Assembly (NCBI GenBank): GCA_964035545.1
Contig: OZ037765.1
Location: 33,045,004-33,109,003 of the forward strand
Origin: Bugula neritina
Taxonomy: Eukaryota > Bryozoa > Gymnolaemata > Cheilostomatida > Bugulidae
DNA: 64,000 bases
Direction of reading: 5' to 3'
In this document: positions 1-13,252 of the stretch, piece by piece
How the letters are laid out: each line of letters begins with the position of its first letter
Numbering within the stretch: the first letter of the stretch is position 1
Position numbers and translations under genes: made by a program
Notes under the pieces: generated by a model
What the model was told of the DNA's origin: nothing
Databases searched by the model: none
Seen by the model: only the letters and a program-made list of their open reading frames with translations

Positions 1-93
1 AATGTGCGTACAGGAAGTAATTTGATATCTTTGATTTTTTTGTTTCTCTCTTTCTCCATTTCTTCTGCTAATCAAGAAAAGCGAAACTGTAAG

Positions 94-1212
94 ATATCAA
101 TTGTTTTAGTTGTAAATTGGTACCTGTTATAGTTGAAACAGATGACATAATGGAGAGAGTAGCTACTGAGACCAGAGACAGCTCAGGTCAACAGGAAGTT
201 GAAACAAGTCAGCAAACTGAAAGTAGACCAAGGAACCTGGATGTTGACGATCTGTTGATACTTCAATCTTGTTTTGATGGTAAGTTGCTGCCTAAATGTA
301 TTTGATTGCAACCCATTTTTCTCAATCTGTTTTTTAACGTTTATTTGTGAAATTAAAGTAAATTGATGTTAAAAATTTAAGTGTAATTTGGGAACTTTAG
401 CTATATTGATTACTTTGGCTTTTTATGTGGTTATTAGCTAAAAAAATAAACTTTGCTTCTTTATCTAAAATTCTTTTACAGCTGTTGGACTATTTTTCAT
501 ATTCTATTACCCGAGTTCATCTTCAGTGCTCCTAGTGTCTCTCTGTTTTCTCTGACTTGTGTCACTAGCTGGCGGAACTCATATTTACTGTCAAACATGT
601 TGAAACTCAAGAACTAAAAATAACAGAACTTTAGTTTTATAGAAATAATATAATGAAGTATTCTCTCCTATTTCAGCTACTCTCAGCTTTGTTCAGATAT
701 GTTTCATATATACCACGTGTTGTACATTTAGGTAGAAGCTCCATACGTCACTCAAACTACGGGACTCCATTCATCAGAGAGCTGGTCAAAACTCTGTACA
801 AACACTCTTCTCACACAGATCTTGCTACTCTGTTTTATCTGGTGAGTGTTTTATACTCTCTTATTGTTCAACTCATCATCACTCCATGAAACTACATAAA
901 GCTCGTCTATACAGCTGTGATACAAATGATTGCTACAACAAACTACACTCTTTGTATCTCAATAAACAGCACAATGTCTCAACAAATAACACTTTCCAAC
1001 TTGCTCTGAAATGCTCTGCAGTGACTCATAGCTCTAGTCTGAAAGATATCACATTGCAGGTACAAGACAGAGTCAGAAAAGTGACAAGAAAGCTTGCTGG
1101 GACAGAGAGAAATGTTGAGAAGCAGACACCAATGGTATTCAGCACTCTCACTAACATGAGAAAGGTTTTACTGTTTCCCAAATACAAGATCTCTCCTCAG
1201 TTTGAGATCTGA
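94..1212 (+). CDS. Caspase-domain gene, 3' end (last three exons; 5' part outside window)
   Basis: Exons 94-279, 732-841 and 1060-1212 (stop TGA at 1210). Splice sites are GT..AG and phases run 1, 1, 0, exactly as in the last three exons of the gene ending at 62481. The protein matches the C-terminal part of a caspase fold: a p20/p10 linker, then DDLLILQSCFDG, a strand with SIRHSNYGTPFIREL (equivalent to the caspase segment with the S1-pocket arginine), and a final helix and strand ending LRKVLLFPK-like. The catalytic His and Cys exons would lie upstream of the window. The acceptor of the first exon is my choice (AG at 92-93): it restores phase 1, while the nearer AG at 108-109 does not. By homology to the second gene it is probably the end of an LRR-ROC-COR-caspase protein, but only the caspase end is visible. 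Confidence 0.75.
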
Positions 1213-1357
1213 TGTATTCTCAGTGAACTGAGCTCTATGTGGTGTAAGCAAGCAGCCCATTTTACAGTGTGTCATACCAGTTTCCTGGTGTCACATCATA
1301 TGACACATTGCAGACTGAGAGCACTGTGTGTACATGTCATACAGCCATTATCATGTC

Positions 1358-1363
1358 AATAAA
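1358..1363 (+). promoter_or_regulatory. Polyadenylation signal AATAAA
   Basis: A canonical AATAAA lies 146 bp after the stop codon of the caspase-domain gene, a plausible 3' UTR length. No other AATAAA is closer to the stop. Confidence 0.5.
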
Positions 1364-2739
1364 CTGGAGCCCATCAAGTAGTTACTTACCTCTAATAATA
1401 TAGTTTTATTCTAATACTGTTGACAATCAATTTAAATCTTTATTCCGCATAGGTTGTGTGTTGTATTTACTATAATAATTACATATCCAACTTAGAGAGA
1501 TCTTGCTTACACTAGCTATACATTTTGATTTTAAAATTGCACCTTGTTGACACTATAACATTTAATTATTATCCCCAAGTAATTGTCAAAATCTGCTAAA
1601 AGTGCTGAGACTGCATTAACTGCTAGTTTATGTGAGTTGCTAATATCTAATTATGTTTATGTTTACATTACACACTACATGAGATATGGACTATGATTTA
1701 GATTTAAAATTTATATCTGCAAGCTCTACGCTATTGTTCACTAGCAAATAGCTTATTTACGAATTTCATGTTATTACTCTCACCGCTTAAAGTAAAACTG
1801 TTGCATTGGATTCGGCTTTTAAATTCAATTTTTTGGTGTGATTCTTTTAGTACCTTATTGCATTGTTTCTGTAATAGTACTTTGCTATACACTTAGTTAT
1901 AGTTTTGAAATATGTTAACATTAGTTCCATGATTTATCTTCCCTAAATAAAACTGTGAGTTGTCTGTCTGTTTTACAATACTTTTCTATTTTGAATTCAT
2001 ACGCATAGCTTTATAGAGATACATGTGACTATATATTTAAGAGCTATAGTTAGGTTAATTTCTTACTTACTCATTGTTATGTTAATTTGGTTTAAATAAC
2101 TTTTTGTGAGCTTCAAAAAGCTATTTAAAAATGCAGCTAGTTGTTTTATAGCTAAGTGATTGAACAAACCAATTCAGGTAAATATAATTTATGATGCTGT
2201 ACGCGTGCCATCTAGTTACTGATTGTAACTATTTGTTATCAACTATCACTTGTCTACTAAAAGCTTTAGAAAAATTAGTTGGATGTTGTATAATATATTT
2301 AAAGGAGTGCATATTGTTGTGCAACGCACAATAGTTATGTGGGCTTTCTAGTGAGTCCAATTAGCATCTATAGTCACTGATAACTCAATAGTAGTTTCAC
2401 TTAGAGTCTTTATTATAACCATATAATACAATGCAAAAATATCTCTATGGATCACTGTAATTGCTACCTTACATAGCTTCTAGTTACGCTCGAACTAACT
2501 ACTCACTGTTCTGCATGGCTTAATACAATCGTTATCTACCAGAGTCTGTGATTGGCAGGAGAGTACGCGTGACGTATAAACCACGCCCCATTACAATATA
2601 TAAAATATATGTATATATAAAATATAAGACATGAAGCTGCGTCATACTAGCATGAAAGATTGTGTAAAATTAGGTGTATGAAGTCTATGTTTTGTGTTTT
2701 AAGTGTATAGAAATATTTATTGCCATGAAGTGATGAGTT

Positions 2740-2811
2740 TACCCCGTGGTGTAATGGTTAGCACAATTGCTTGCAAGCCGGAGGTCTAGGGTTCGAATCC
2801 CAGTGGGGGCA
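2740..2811 (+). tRNA. tRNA-like gene or tRNA-derived element, identity unclear
   Basis: A 72-nt segment with a perfect A box (TGGTGTAATGG) and B box (GGTTCGAATCC) at tRNA spacing, a D arm resembling tRNA-Gln, and a T-rich run just after it that could stop RNA polymerase III. The cloverleaf is imperfect: the first two acceptor pairs mismatch, as does one T-stem pair, and the anticodon arm folds poorly, so the anticodon could be read as GCA or TGC. It may be a diverged tRNA gene, a tRNA pseudogene or the head of a tRNA-derived SINE. A degenerate second copy with the same 3' tail lies 490 bp downstream. Confidence 0.5.
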
Positions 2812-3231
2812 ATTATTTTTCATGCCGCAGACTAAAAGAAAAATAGCAAGGTGAAATTTGTTACGTTATAAGTTGTAAATTACAAGTGTGAGACGCATAT
2901 GTAGCTAAGTGGAAAAATACTGGGTTTTTATACTTTACCTATATAAGCCAAAGAGGCTAGCTTTTGTGTATTAGCTATAATGAGTGGAGGAAAGCATAAG
3001 CATAGCTGGGATGATATGTGAAAAGCTATTCTGCATTGGGAAAAAGCTTTCGCAGCTTATGTAAAGCCCCAACACCTCTCAACTATCTTAAAGTTCTCCT
3101 AGCTGAACGTTAGCATTCAACTGGCTCCGAGGTTTTGTTGGTCCTCCAGACTTGCCACGATCAGTATTATTAATTATTCATTCATATATGTGAGCATAAT
3201 AAACTAGTATGTTAAGCTTTTGAGGGCTGTT

Positions 3232-3306
3232 GTTTGGAATCCCGAAGCCCCTGTGCTTGCAAGCCAAAGGTCTGCAGTTCGATTCCATTTGAAGGCAATT
3301 ATTTTA
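3232..3306 (+). pseudogene. Degenerate second copy of the tRNA-like sequence
   Basis: Shares with the copy at 2740 the TTGCAAGCC anticodon-arm segment, a B-box-like GTTCGATTCC and the tail GGCAATTATTT. The A box is lost. The shared tail outside the tRNA body argues that the two arose by local duplication or as SINE copies rather than as two independent tRNA genes. Confidence 0.45.
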
Positions 3307-3749
3307 CATAAATATAGGCTGGGCTGCATCTGCAACATTTTGGTAAATAGTGGGTTGGGGATGATCCTGTTGTATGTTCTGATAACTTGCAGTAGACTTG
3401 AGACATCACAATATGCTCAAGTGGTTGTTCGCAGTTCGCTGCTTATATCCAGTGCAGTGGACTTTTCAAACACACTTTTTCTCATCTATAATTCTTTTGC
3501 TTTTTGGGTACTAAGTTTTATAAATAAGCTTATTCACATAATAATTCTTGTTCAAATGTTCATTTTTTAGCATCTTCTGTAATATGAATAGAAATCAATG
3601 CCAGAAGTAAGGTCTTGAAATTGCATCTTTTTGAAGATTTACCTCCCCTGTTCAATAGTTAATATTGAGAACAAAACTCTCACTCTCTTGAATACCATAT
3701 ATATATATTCAGTTATTGACTATATTTCACTTTAATAATGAATTTTCTA

Positions 3750-4300
3750 GGAGTTGCCCTCTTAATTTGAATAATTCTAATGATCACAGAATATAGCTAG
3801 CATTCCTAAATCTATTGCATGGCAGATTGTCAACTCTGAGTCTATAAAACACAGGAATAATATAATTAACATTCCCTACCGTCTTGTGTAAATATAGGAC
3901 ATGGTGTAGATTACATACTGAGCTGGTTACAGATACTGCAGTTTAATTTTCTTTTACCTAGAAATAAGGTGAAATTACATTATAGCTATCACTGCATGGT
4001 GGGACTTTAATAGCTGTTTTAGTATTTCAATTAGATATGTCATGGGTCAATTTCTAACTGTTTTTCTTACTCACTACAGTACACAGAATAATTTTTAAAA
4101 TTATAGTTTGGAGAATTGGAGCTATATGCATACTTGTGAGTGAAAAGTCATTTTAGTGTGATTTCATAACTTTTAGCACATAAAATTATTGATTTTAAAA
4201 ACATTTAGCATGATTGAAATACATAGAATTCATGTTGACCTTTGATTTAACCTGCCATCATCAGTGTCAATGTAACAGTTCTTCATTGATTTATTACTAT
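3750..4300 (+). repeat. Downstream duplicon, left copy
   Basis: Closely matches about 63450-64000 at the far end of the window over several hundred bases, including a nearly identical stretch 4195-4300 / 63894-64000. It lies downstream of a paralogous caspase-domain gene in both places, so it marks a large duplication with a period of about 60 kb. Confidence 0.8.
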
Positions 4301-5390
4301 TTTATGTTTATAAAAATCTATATTTATGCAGTTGTTGTACTTATAATTTCTTCTGTCCTTTTGTCTTATGGAATATAATATAAAGCTGGGAGAATAGAAA
4401 GTGTATATAGTTGATATTACTCTACTGTGTTGCTGAGGAAGTAGTGAAATTAGAAATTGATTAATAAGAAGTCAGTAACCTACCAACTGCTAGTCAAATT
4501 ATTGATAAAATAAATATTTACTAGCTGGTGAATTCTAAGGTCCTGCTTTAGATCTTTAAGAACTTTTATCTCAATAAACATGAGAGAGTATTTGACCAGC
4601 AGTATTTTATAGATAATGTGATTAATAATTAGTTTTATAATCTGGTCTATTTAACCCCGTTTATTTATAAGAATTGTAAATTCAAATTTAGTTACAGTTT
4701 CACCCATACATCATGTATAATTATACATAGCAACTTTTAACTATATATACATGTTAATTTTCTATTTTAAAAAGGACTGCTTACTATATAGTAACACAAA
4801 GGCATAATATAATAAACCACAATTATAATACCTATAATAAATCCACTCTTTGCCAAATTCTTTTTGTGATTTCTTCATAATCTATCAGTGCATTAGTGCA
4901 TTAAATTCCTAAACACACTTTCAAAATTTATATTCAATTTTATTTTGTGTAAATCAGCATATTAATTTCATAAGAAATGAACCAGCAAAAGCCATGATGA
5001 CGTGAAAGTATATTCAACGGCCATATCTATGAGTACCATTACTCAAGACTAGCTAAATAGGGAAGAAAATATCATGTGGTTAGTTGAATCAATATCACAG
5101 ATACAGGAGAATTTAGTGACTAAACAATAATGGACTGTGAAATAACACAAATATAAAAAAGTAAATTAATTCATATGCATAAAAATAAATGTCATCATAT
5201 ATTATATTATAAACAGCACAATTAAATAAAAATTTTGCATAAGAAAATAAACTGCATTTAAAAATGACTACAAAATTGTATTAGTTATAATATCAATAAT
5301 ATCACAAATATTTGGAAGAATGTATCACTAATGAGACACAAAGTAATGTTGGGGGCTCTAAGATGCACACCTCTGGTTTAGGTTCTCAGT

Positions 5391-8300
5391 CTAACTATGA
5401 ATAATGGTTCCTTCACTTACAGCTTTCTGTTTCTTTTTCTTTCTGAAGCTGAGATAAGACAAAATGCTTCTTTTACCAGAAACACTCTTTTTATCTCTGT
5501 TTCCATTTCTGGTTGATCCAAACGCCCAAACTTCTACCTTCCAGCTGTTGTTCTCATGACACTTTCTAATGACCAAGTCAAATATATGTTTACACTGAGC
5601 ATTACTGGAGAGGTCTATGATTAGATGTTGACAAGTGTTTTCACTAGAAATACCAGGTGGTAGCTGGTACTTTGTAATGTTCTCTTCTACTCCCCATAAG
5701 TTTCCTATTACTATTACAGGTACTCCATCACATTCTGGTAAAATATACAAAAACTGAAATAGTAAACCACGGTAACAATAATAGTAACAGTAAGAAAAAT
5801 AGACAATACATGCAAAGATAATAAAAATAACAATTTAAATTACATTGCGTTACAAATATTGCCGCCTAACTATCGCTATGCAATTATTACCTCCACTAAT
5901 TTAGACAAGCCTAGCACAAAATAATTTTGCCATAATTTATATCAATTATACAGTATTGTTTTTTTAATAGCTAAAAATCGAAGCAAATTGAATTGAATTG
6001 AATCGAATTGAAGCAAATAGAATCATGTAATTAGATCGTGGTAAGTTACAAGCACGAGCTAATAAATCAGCAAGTTTCATTACAAGAAAGTTATTATTAG
6101 ATAAGAGTAATAAACAAATATATTATAATAATATGTTTACAATTATTGAAATTTGGACATAAGTTCCTAACCACTAATATATACAATTATATAATATTAT
6201 TATATATATCACATAATCCCCTGGTAATATGAGTTTATAAGTCATCAGTTCTATATATATTATATCATCACTAATTTTAACTACATGGGCCTTGCTATAA
6301 TCTCAATGCTGTCTATTTTTATCTCATGTTATTTTTACACACTGCCCTAATTACTAGGAGAAACTATTGATCTTCTAATCAGAGATAAATTCTAAAATAA
6401 TACCATGAAAACACCTCAGGTAGCTTCAGCATTATGTGGCTTTAAAAACTTTTGTTGGATCTGTTACATGTAAGTCAAATGTAAGTTGCTATACAGAAAG
6501 GATATAAAAGATGTATATCTTTCCTATAATGACTCACAGTGACTTACATCAAACATGTTAATCACTGCTGAATATTGTTTACAGTCATACTTGGTCTAAT
6601 CTTCTCATTGATTATTATTTTGACATTAAACAAAAGCCAATGAAAAACCTTCCAATAAAATGGTGGCCATGCAATGATGATTCCATTAGCTTGAGAAGAA
6701 GTTTAACTAGATGTTCATGTAAGAAGGAAGGGGGTCAACACGTACCTCTCATCTGCTGGACTTGTTTCATGAGGCTACTAGCTTTGACTATACTGCTAGC
6801 ATTGCTCACATTATACACAATAATGATGGCAGTTGCTGAACGAATCCTCAACTCCTTCATAGCCGGGAAGTCCATGGCACCCGCTGTATCCACCAGGTTG
6901 ACAGTTTTATATTTACTATCTGCAACATACAACCAGTGCTTATAATATACATGACAATATAGCTATAATACATGTAACAATATACGTTTAATATGTATGA
7001 CAGTGTAACTATAGTATGTGATAATATATCTATAATATATATCTGAAATGTGTCAATATAGCTATAATATATGACAGTGTAACTGTAATATATGATAATA
7101 TATGTACTTCTAATACGTGGCATTATAAATATAATACAAGACAGTTTATTTATAATATATATATTCTATATATATATATATATAATATATTATAGTTGTA
7201 ATATATGATAATACATCAATAGTGGATGGCATTAAAGTCATAATATATTACAATACTATTATAGCATGTGACAATATCACTATATTACTATATTATAATA
7301 TATGCCAGCTAAACTCTCACAGTACATGGTATCATATAGCTATTAGATGTCACTGCTTGTTGGTATTCATATATTATATATACTTGTGCTGTCTCTGTGA
7401 TAAATACACAAATTCAGTGAACATGTAATCTTGTTGATTTGGTTCAGCTTTGTATTATATCTTATCTGAAGACTTCCACAAACACTAGTAGTGATAACAT
7501 TATCTCCACACAGCTAACAGTAATGGTTTAGGACCACCACTGTATACTCTAATCTCTACAACCACTGAATGACGCAGAGTTTTCACTTATCACTTTACTG
7601 AGTGTTTCCAAGTACATGTAAGTTATGTGGAGTAACACTTGAGCAGTAAACCAGTCACTTGAACTTCAGAATATCCAAATCTAATTACTTTATACTTTCA
7701 AGAGTTGCAGGTTACAGTAGACAGGAAATATTTCCAAATAATTAATTATAGAGAGTAGAACTGCAATGACTGGGCGACAGAAATTAACCAATTAAGTCAA
7801 TTATGAGCCCAGAAAAGCACTGATTAGAAAAAAAGCTGTCAAATAAAAAGCAAAGCTATTATTTCTAGCTTGACTCCAAGTATAAGTACAGCTTTTCTTT
7901 GCTGTAAAACCTTGCCCTCTAACAAAGACATTTCTATGTTTCAGTTGTGGCGCTAGTTATAGCATTTCTTTTTGGCATTTCTATTTTTTTCAAGCCTTGG
8001 AGTAACCTAGCCTAAAATTCTTTGTAATTGTGATTGAGCAGGGCACGTGTGTTCACTAACTCAATATTGTTGACAGTTTGATTTGACTACAACCAGAATA
8101 AGCTACATACTAGTAACTGATAGTTTAGAGATGTCACCATCACCTGGTAACTCACTCAGCACTAATATGTGTTGAATATTTACAGTCTGAACCTGGTATC
8201 TGATGTCTACTAAATAATATATAGTTTAATATCTACTCACCAGGTAGTCTGGTCAGAGTGGAGTAACAATCTTCTATTGTAGGTTTGTAACTGCTTTTTA

Positions 8301-8415
8301 GAATGTTGAAGATGCATTGAGATACAAAGACAGTCTTTCCAACCTTAGCATCTCCCAAGACTACGATGTTGTACTGAGACTGCTGCCTGATGCCGTTTCG
8401 TGAGTCTATTCTCAT
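5391..8415 (-). CDS. Ras-like small GTPase, three exons
   Basis: On the minus strand, exons 8415-8241, 6919-6746 and 5734-5391 join with GT..AG sites in phases 1 and 1 to give 231 codons (230 aa). G1/P-loop: GDAKVGKTVF near residue 20. Switch I: threonine in YKPTIED. G3: VDTAG. The G4 position, normally NKxD, reads GNLWGVEE, so the guanine-specificity motif is lost or replaced. The C-terminus is lysine/arginine-rich (RKKKKQK) with no CAAX box, so any membrane contact would be electrostatic rather than by prenylation. The family is Ras-like in the broad sense (Ras/Rerg/kB-Ras type); I cannot name an orthologue. The start is the ATG at 8413-8415; a further upstream exon is possible. Intron 1 (6920-8240) and intron 2 (5735-6745) hold no other gene. 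Confidence 0.75.
6930..7320. repeat. AT-rich low-complexity tract in GTPase intron
   Basis: Irregular repeats of ATATGACAGTGTAACTATAAT-type units and TA runs inside the first intron of the Ras-like gene. Open frames across it are products of the low complexity. Confidence 0.6.
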
Positions 8416-8428
8416 CTCCAGAAGACTA

Positions 8429-8690
8429 GTGTACTGTAGTTAGTATACTGTAGTTAGTGTAGTGTAGTTAGTGTACTGTAGTTAGTGTACTGTAGTTAGT
8501 ATACTGTAGTTAGTGTAGTGTAGTTAGTGTACTGTAGTTAGTGTACTGTAGTTAATTAGTATACTGTAGTTAGTGTACTGTAGTTAGTGTACTGTAGTTA
8601 GTGTACTGTAGTTAGTGTACTGTAGTTAGTGTACTGTAGTTAGTGTACTGTAGTTAGTGTAGTGTAGTTACTGTACTGTAGTTAGTATAA
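8429..8690 (+). repeat. 14-bp minisatellite
   Basis: About 18 tandem copies of GTACTGTAGTTAGT with single-base variants (GTAG, ATAC). It begins about 15 bp upstream of the Ras-like gene's start codon (that gene runs leftward), so it occupies the presumed 5' UTR or promoter. Confidence 0.9.
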
Positions 8691-9168
8691 CACTATGAAG
8701 TAGGTTACACTGTATACTCACTATATAGTAACAGGTAGTGTATATACACTGTCAGTATGTTGTATTGTGTGTACATGTATGTGATAGTACTCTATATTAT
8801 ACTCTACATACTACTACGTCACTGATACTATCTGTAAACCATTGTCTCATATTACTCTATTCAATGTCATGCCTCTCTCACCCAATCAACTGGCTTCTTG
8901 CTTTCATTCAACTGTCAGGAAGTGATGTAGAGATTGTTGAAGCTCTGAATGAAATTCATTGCCTCCGATTGATGTCTTCATCTAACTCATTAACATGAAC
9001 TTTCGCTCCATTTGCTTATTCTAAAAATAGCAGAGATTCAACTAATGAGATGCTCTGTCACTTGTGAATTTAGAGATTTGGAGGTTTCTCAGTGGTGATT
9101 ACAGTTTACTTCAAGTCTGTTTTTATAATATAAAGTATATTCAGCATCCATAATGGCTTCTGCATGTC

Positions 9169-9319
<151 letters not shown>

Positions 9320-9504
9320 GCTATATATTATGCTGTTTTACCATACACTGTTATATACATAAGTATATGTTATACTATTCATTGTTATACATATGCACTG
9401 CTTACTTATATCCATTATTATGCACACACTGTTAAAATATATATACTGATATACTATACACTGTTGAATATATTAAAAACTGTTATGCTTCACACCCTTA
9501 TACT

Positions 9505-10275
9505 AGATATACACTGTTACACTAACTATAATATTATATACTGTAGATATACACTGTTATACTAACTATAATATTATATACTGTAGATATACACTGTTAC
9601 ACTAACTATAATATTATATACTGTAGATATACACTGTTACACTAACTATAATATTATATACTGTAGATATACACTGTTACACTAACTATAATATTATATA
9701 CTGTAGATATACACTGTTACACTAACTATAATATTATATACTGTAGATATACACTGTTACACTAACTATAATATTATATACTGTAGATATACACTGTTAT
9801 ACTAACTATAATATTATATACTGTAGATATACACTGTTACACTAACTATAATATTATATATACTGTAGATATATATACTGTTATACTAACTATATTATAT
9901 ACTGTAGATATACACTGTTATACTAACTATAATATTATATACTGTAGATATACACTGTTATACTAAATATAATATTATTATATACTGTATAAGATATACA
10001 CTGTTATACTAACTATAATATTATATACTGTAGATATACACTGTTATACTAACTATAATATTATATAATGTAGATATACACTGTTATACTAACTATAATA
10101 TTATATACTGTAGATGTACATTGTTATACTAAATATAATATTATATACTGTAGATATACACTGTTATACTAACTGTAATATTATATACTGTAGATATACA
10201 CTGTTATACTAACTATAATATTATATACTGTAGATATACACTGTTATACTAACTATATTAATTACTATAATATAC
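9505..10275 (+). repeat. 40-bp tandem satellite
   Basis: About 19 copies of a 40-bp unit containing CTGTAGATATACACTGTTAC. Central copies are almost identical and edge copies carry small indels, the pattern expected of unequal exchange. Confidence 0.95.
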
Positions 10276-11756
10276 TGTAGACTTATATACTATAGTTTAG
10301 CTTTCCATAATTGATACAAGCATTAAACACTCCTACTTATACACAGTATATAGTAGCACTAAATATATATTACATGTGTAACATATATACTTGTCTGTAA
10401 ATGCATTTTGAGTTAAAAATTAAAATGAGTTTTTATGTTAGATAAATATTGTTATGCAAAATATTTATTTTCTTATTTTTATTTATGGTTCTCATAGCAT
10501 TACTCTAAGGAAACTTTTTAGCATTCAAGACAAAATATAGGAGATATTAGAGAGTCTTTAAAGTGACATAATCCTATAATATAATCTGTCATGTAGGCAC
10601 ACATTATAAGAGTTAGGTAGTGACATGCTGTTAAACTGAGTATATAATTAATACTTTTCTGCTAATAAGGACTCTGTATACTCATATTATGAAAAGTGTT
10701 TTTATTCCTATGCACATCTAACAGGGCTTTGAAATATCTGAAAACATAAACTCAGTCACTTAAGGTAAGTAAAACCTACAAAAACAAAAATTAGCCATGC
10801 AACTATTGAAATTAGAATAATGTGTAAAATACGCGTAACAATAGAGTCTTGTTTACAATATAAAATGTATAATCACCTAGCAAGCACCATTCATGACGTT
10901 GAAATGTGCCTAAAAAAATAATATTGCTCTTTGAAATAGCTTTCATGTAGCTTAGCAACTGCAAACTACTTTCAATACCAATAGACCCCCCACTTTAGGC
11001 ATGTATACGCATTGATTTATTATATTATTAGTCTCCCAGCAGTGAAGATGGAGACTGTTACTCCATTTTCTCTTCATCTCAGAACAAGATCTCTCTTTCA
11101 GGTTATCTCCACATACTGACACTATATCAGGGGGTAATACGGAACATGCAGGTATGTCTTATTCTAGTAGTACTGTGAAGCTATTTGAACTCAGTAAGTA
11201 GTTTAGGTGAGCTGAAGTATAAAATGACGGTTTATTAAGAGTAATAGTTGAGTATTCCGCGCAACTTCACTATTTCTGTGGGAAACAGAATGAATGGGGC
11301 AGAGTAGATGTTATACAGTTGAATGGAAAACCACATTTAGCAAATATTCCAAAACATGCTGGCAAGAGGGGAAGTGAATGTTGACCTAATCACAGTTGCT
11401 AACATTACATACTAAAATCTGATTAGTTACTCTGTTTACCCAGATTTAGTGTGTGCATATGTATAAATTGGATTGATAACGTAACAATTAGAAGAGATTT
11501 GATATACTCTGTAGTTGCCCGAGATATTTATGGAATATAGTATTATTTCCTATGCGTTTAGTTGTCAAGTTGTTGTATATTACATTTAATGTCAAATCAT
11601 AGCAACATCAGCTGCATGGTAACAGCTGTATACAACATATCAGTGACAGCATTGCACACGCCTAATCTTATGATATACAGTCTGCCTATTTTTATTTTTG
11701 GGTTTACATAGTTCTTCAAATTTGCTAAGTAAATTATAACTATTTAGTTAATGTAA
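10276..11756. other. Non-genic stretch between satellites
   Basis: No convincing coding exon. A short ATG-containing stretch at about 11049-11153 ends in a good donor (CAG|GTATGT), but its reading frame closes quickly and it has no recognisable partner. Confidence 0.4.
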
Positions 11757-12725
11757 GCACCGACAGTTATACTACTTACTGTAGACACACAGACAGACTA
11801 CTTACTGTAGACACACAGACATACTACTTACTATAGACACATAGACAGACTAATTACTGTAGACACACAGGCAGAATACTTACTGTAGACATACATACAG
11901 ACTACTTACTGTAGACACAGAGACAGACTACTTACTGTAGACATACAGACAGACTACTTACTGTAGACATACATACAGACTACTTACTGTAGACACACAG
12001 ACAGACTGCTTACTGTAGACACACAGACATACTACTTACTGTAGACACACAGACAGACTACTTACTGTAGACACAGAGACAGACTACTTACTGTAGACAA
12101 ACAGACAGACTAATTACTGTAGACACACAGACAGACTGCTTACTGTAGACACACAGACAGACTACTTACTGTAGACACACAGACAGACTACTTACTGTAG
12201 ACACACAGACAAACTACTTACTGTAGACACACAGGCAGAATACTTACTGTAGACATACATACAGACTACTTACTGTAGACACATAGACAGACTGCTTACT
12301 GTAGACACAGAGACAGACTACTTACTGTAGACACACAGGCAGAATACTTACTGTAGACATACATACAGACTACTTACTGTAGACACACAGACAGACTGCT
12401 TACTGCAGACACAGAGACAGACTACTTACTGTAGACACACAGACAGACTACTTACTGTAGACACACAGAGAGACTACTTACTGTAGACACACAGACAGAC
12501 TACTTACTGTAGACAAACAGACAGACTAATTACTGTAGACACACAGACAGACTGCTTACTGTAGACACACAGACAGACTACTTACTGTAGACACACAGAC
12601 AGACTACTTACTGTAGACACACAGGCAGACTACTCACTGTAGACACACAGACAGACTACTTACTGTACACACACAGACAGACTACTTACTGTAGACACAC
12701 AGACTGGCTACTTACTGTAGACACT
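11757..12725 (+). repeat. 26-bp minisatellite
   Basis: About 37 tandem copies of a 26-bp unit, AGACTACTTACTGTAGACAC plus ACAGAC. It contains several variant types (CATACAT, ACAGGCAGA, GAGAC), and blocks of variants recur in the same order, indicating duplication of multi-unit blocks. Confidence 0.95.
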
Positions 12726-12850
12726 ACTTGTTGTATAGCAGTCATTGTTGTCAAATTATTGAGTATAAGATAGTTTACATATATAAGTGGGGTACTATAA
12801 TACAGGTTGAGACAAATTGCATAATCCATGCACTAGCAACACTTTGGTAC

Positions 12851-12854
12851 ATAA
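12851..12854. repeat. Target-site duplication ATAA, left
   Basis: ATAA directly before the left LTR. The same four bases follow the right LTR at 19191-19194. Confidence 0.6.
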
Positions 12855-13252
12855 TGTATTGAATTTACAGTTCACTATAAATTGTGAGTCTTCTTATGCA
12901 AAGCCACTTCAAGAGATTTTGTACAAATTGAATAGACTTTATTGTGGCGAATAATACAAGAAATAAAACTGTTAACACTAGTACACACCACACGATTACA
13001 TAATACAGAGTGATTTGCACACAACTTTACATTATTAGAACTCCATCCACTCTGCTGGCTACGCTGCCTAACTAGCTTCCACTACACATTTGCAGCTTCG
13101 CCTACTAATTAATTGTTAGTCACATCCTGTTGGTCGACATGGTGGTGCCATCCTAACGACATGATGCTGGCTGCATCATATAACTGTCCGAGATAGAGTT
13201 ATCCTTTCGATATAAACTAACTACTTGGGAACACAATACTAAACTTTTTACA
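12855..13252 (-). repeat. LTR of element 1, left copy (3' LTR in element orientation)
   Basis: Aligns end to end with 18793-19190. Starts TG and ends CA on the plus strand. Confidence 0.9.

Larger units (their letters stand above)
1364..5390. other. Intergenic stretch, no protein gene seen
   Basis: AT-rich DNA between the caspase-domain gene and the minus-strand GTPase gene. Open frames here are short, lack splice context and resemble nothing I recognise. It contains a tRNA-like sequence, a degenerate second copy of it, and a stretch (about 3750-4300) that recurs at the end of the window. Confidence 0.6.

Noticed and set aside
3220-3570. 116-codon plus-strand frame with hydrophobic stretches
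   Set aside because: Begins inside the degenerate tRNA-like copy and has no homologue or splice context that I can see; hydrophobicity follows from T-rich sequence.
6640-6945. 101-codon plus-strand frame opposite the GTPase exon
   Set aside because: Antisense shadow of Ras-like exon 2 (6919-6746).
11049-11153. Possible short exon ending in a strong donor (CAG|GTATGT)
   Set aside because: The frame from its ATG closes within 20 codons and no partner exon was found; it could be a non-coding exon, but nothing confirms it.
11757-12725. CRISPR array
   Set aside because: Units are contiguous 26-bp tandem repeats without unique spacers, in a eukaryotic genome.
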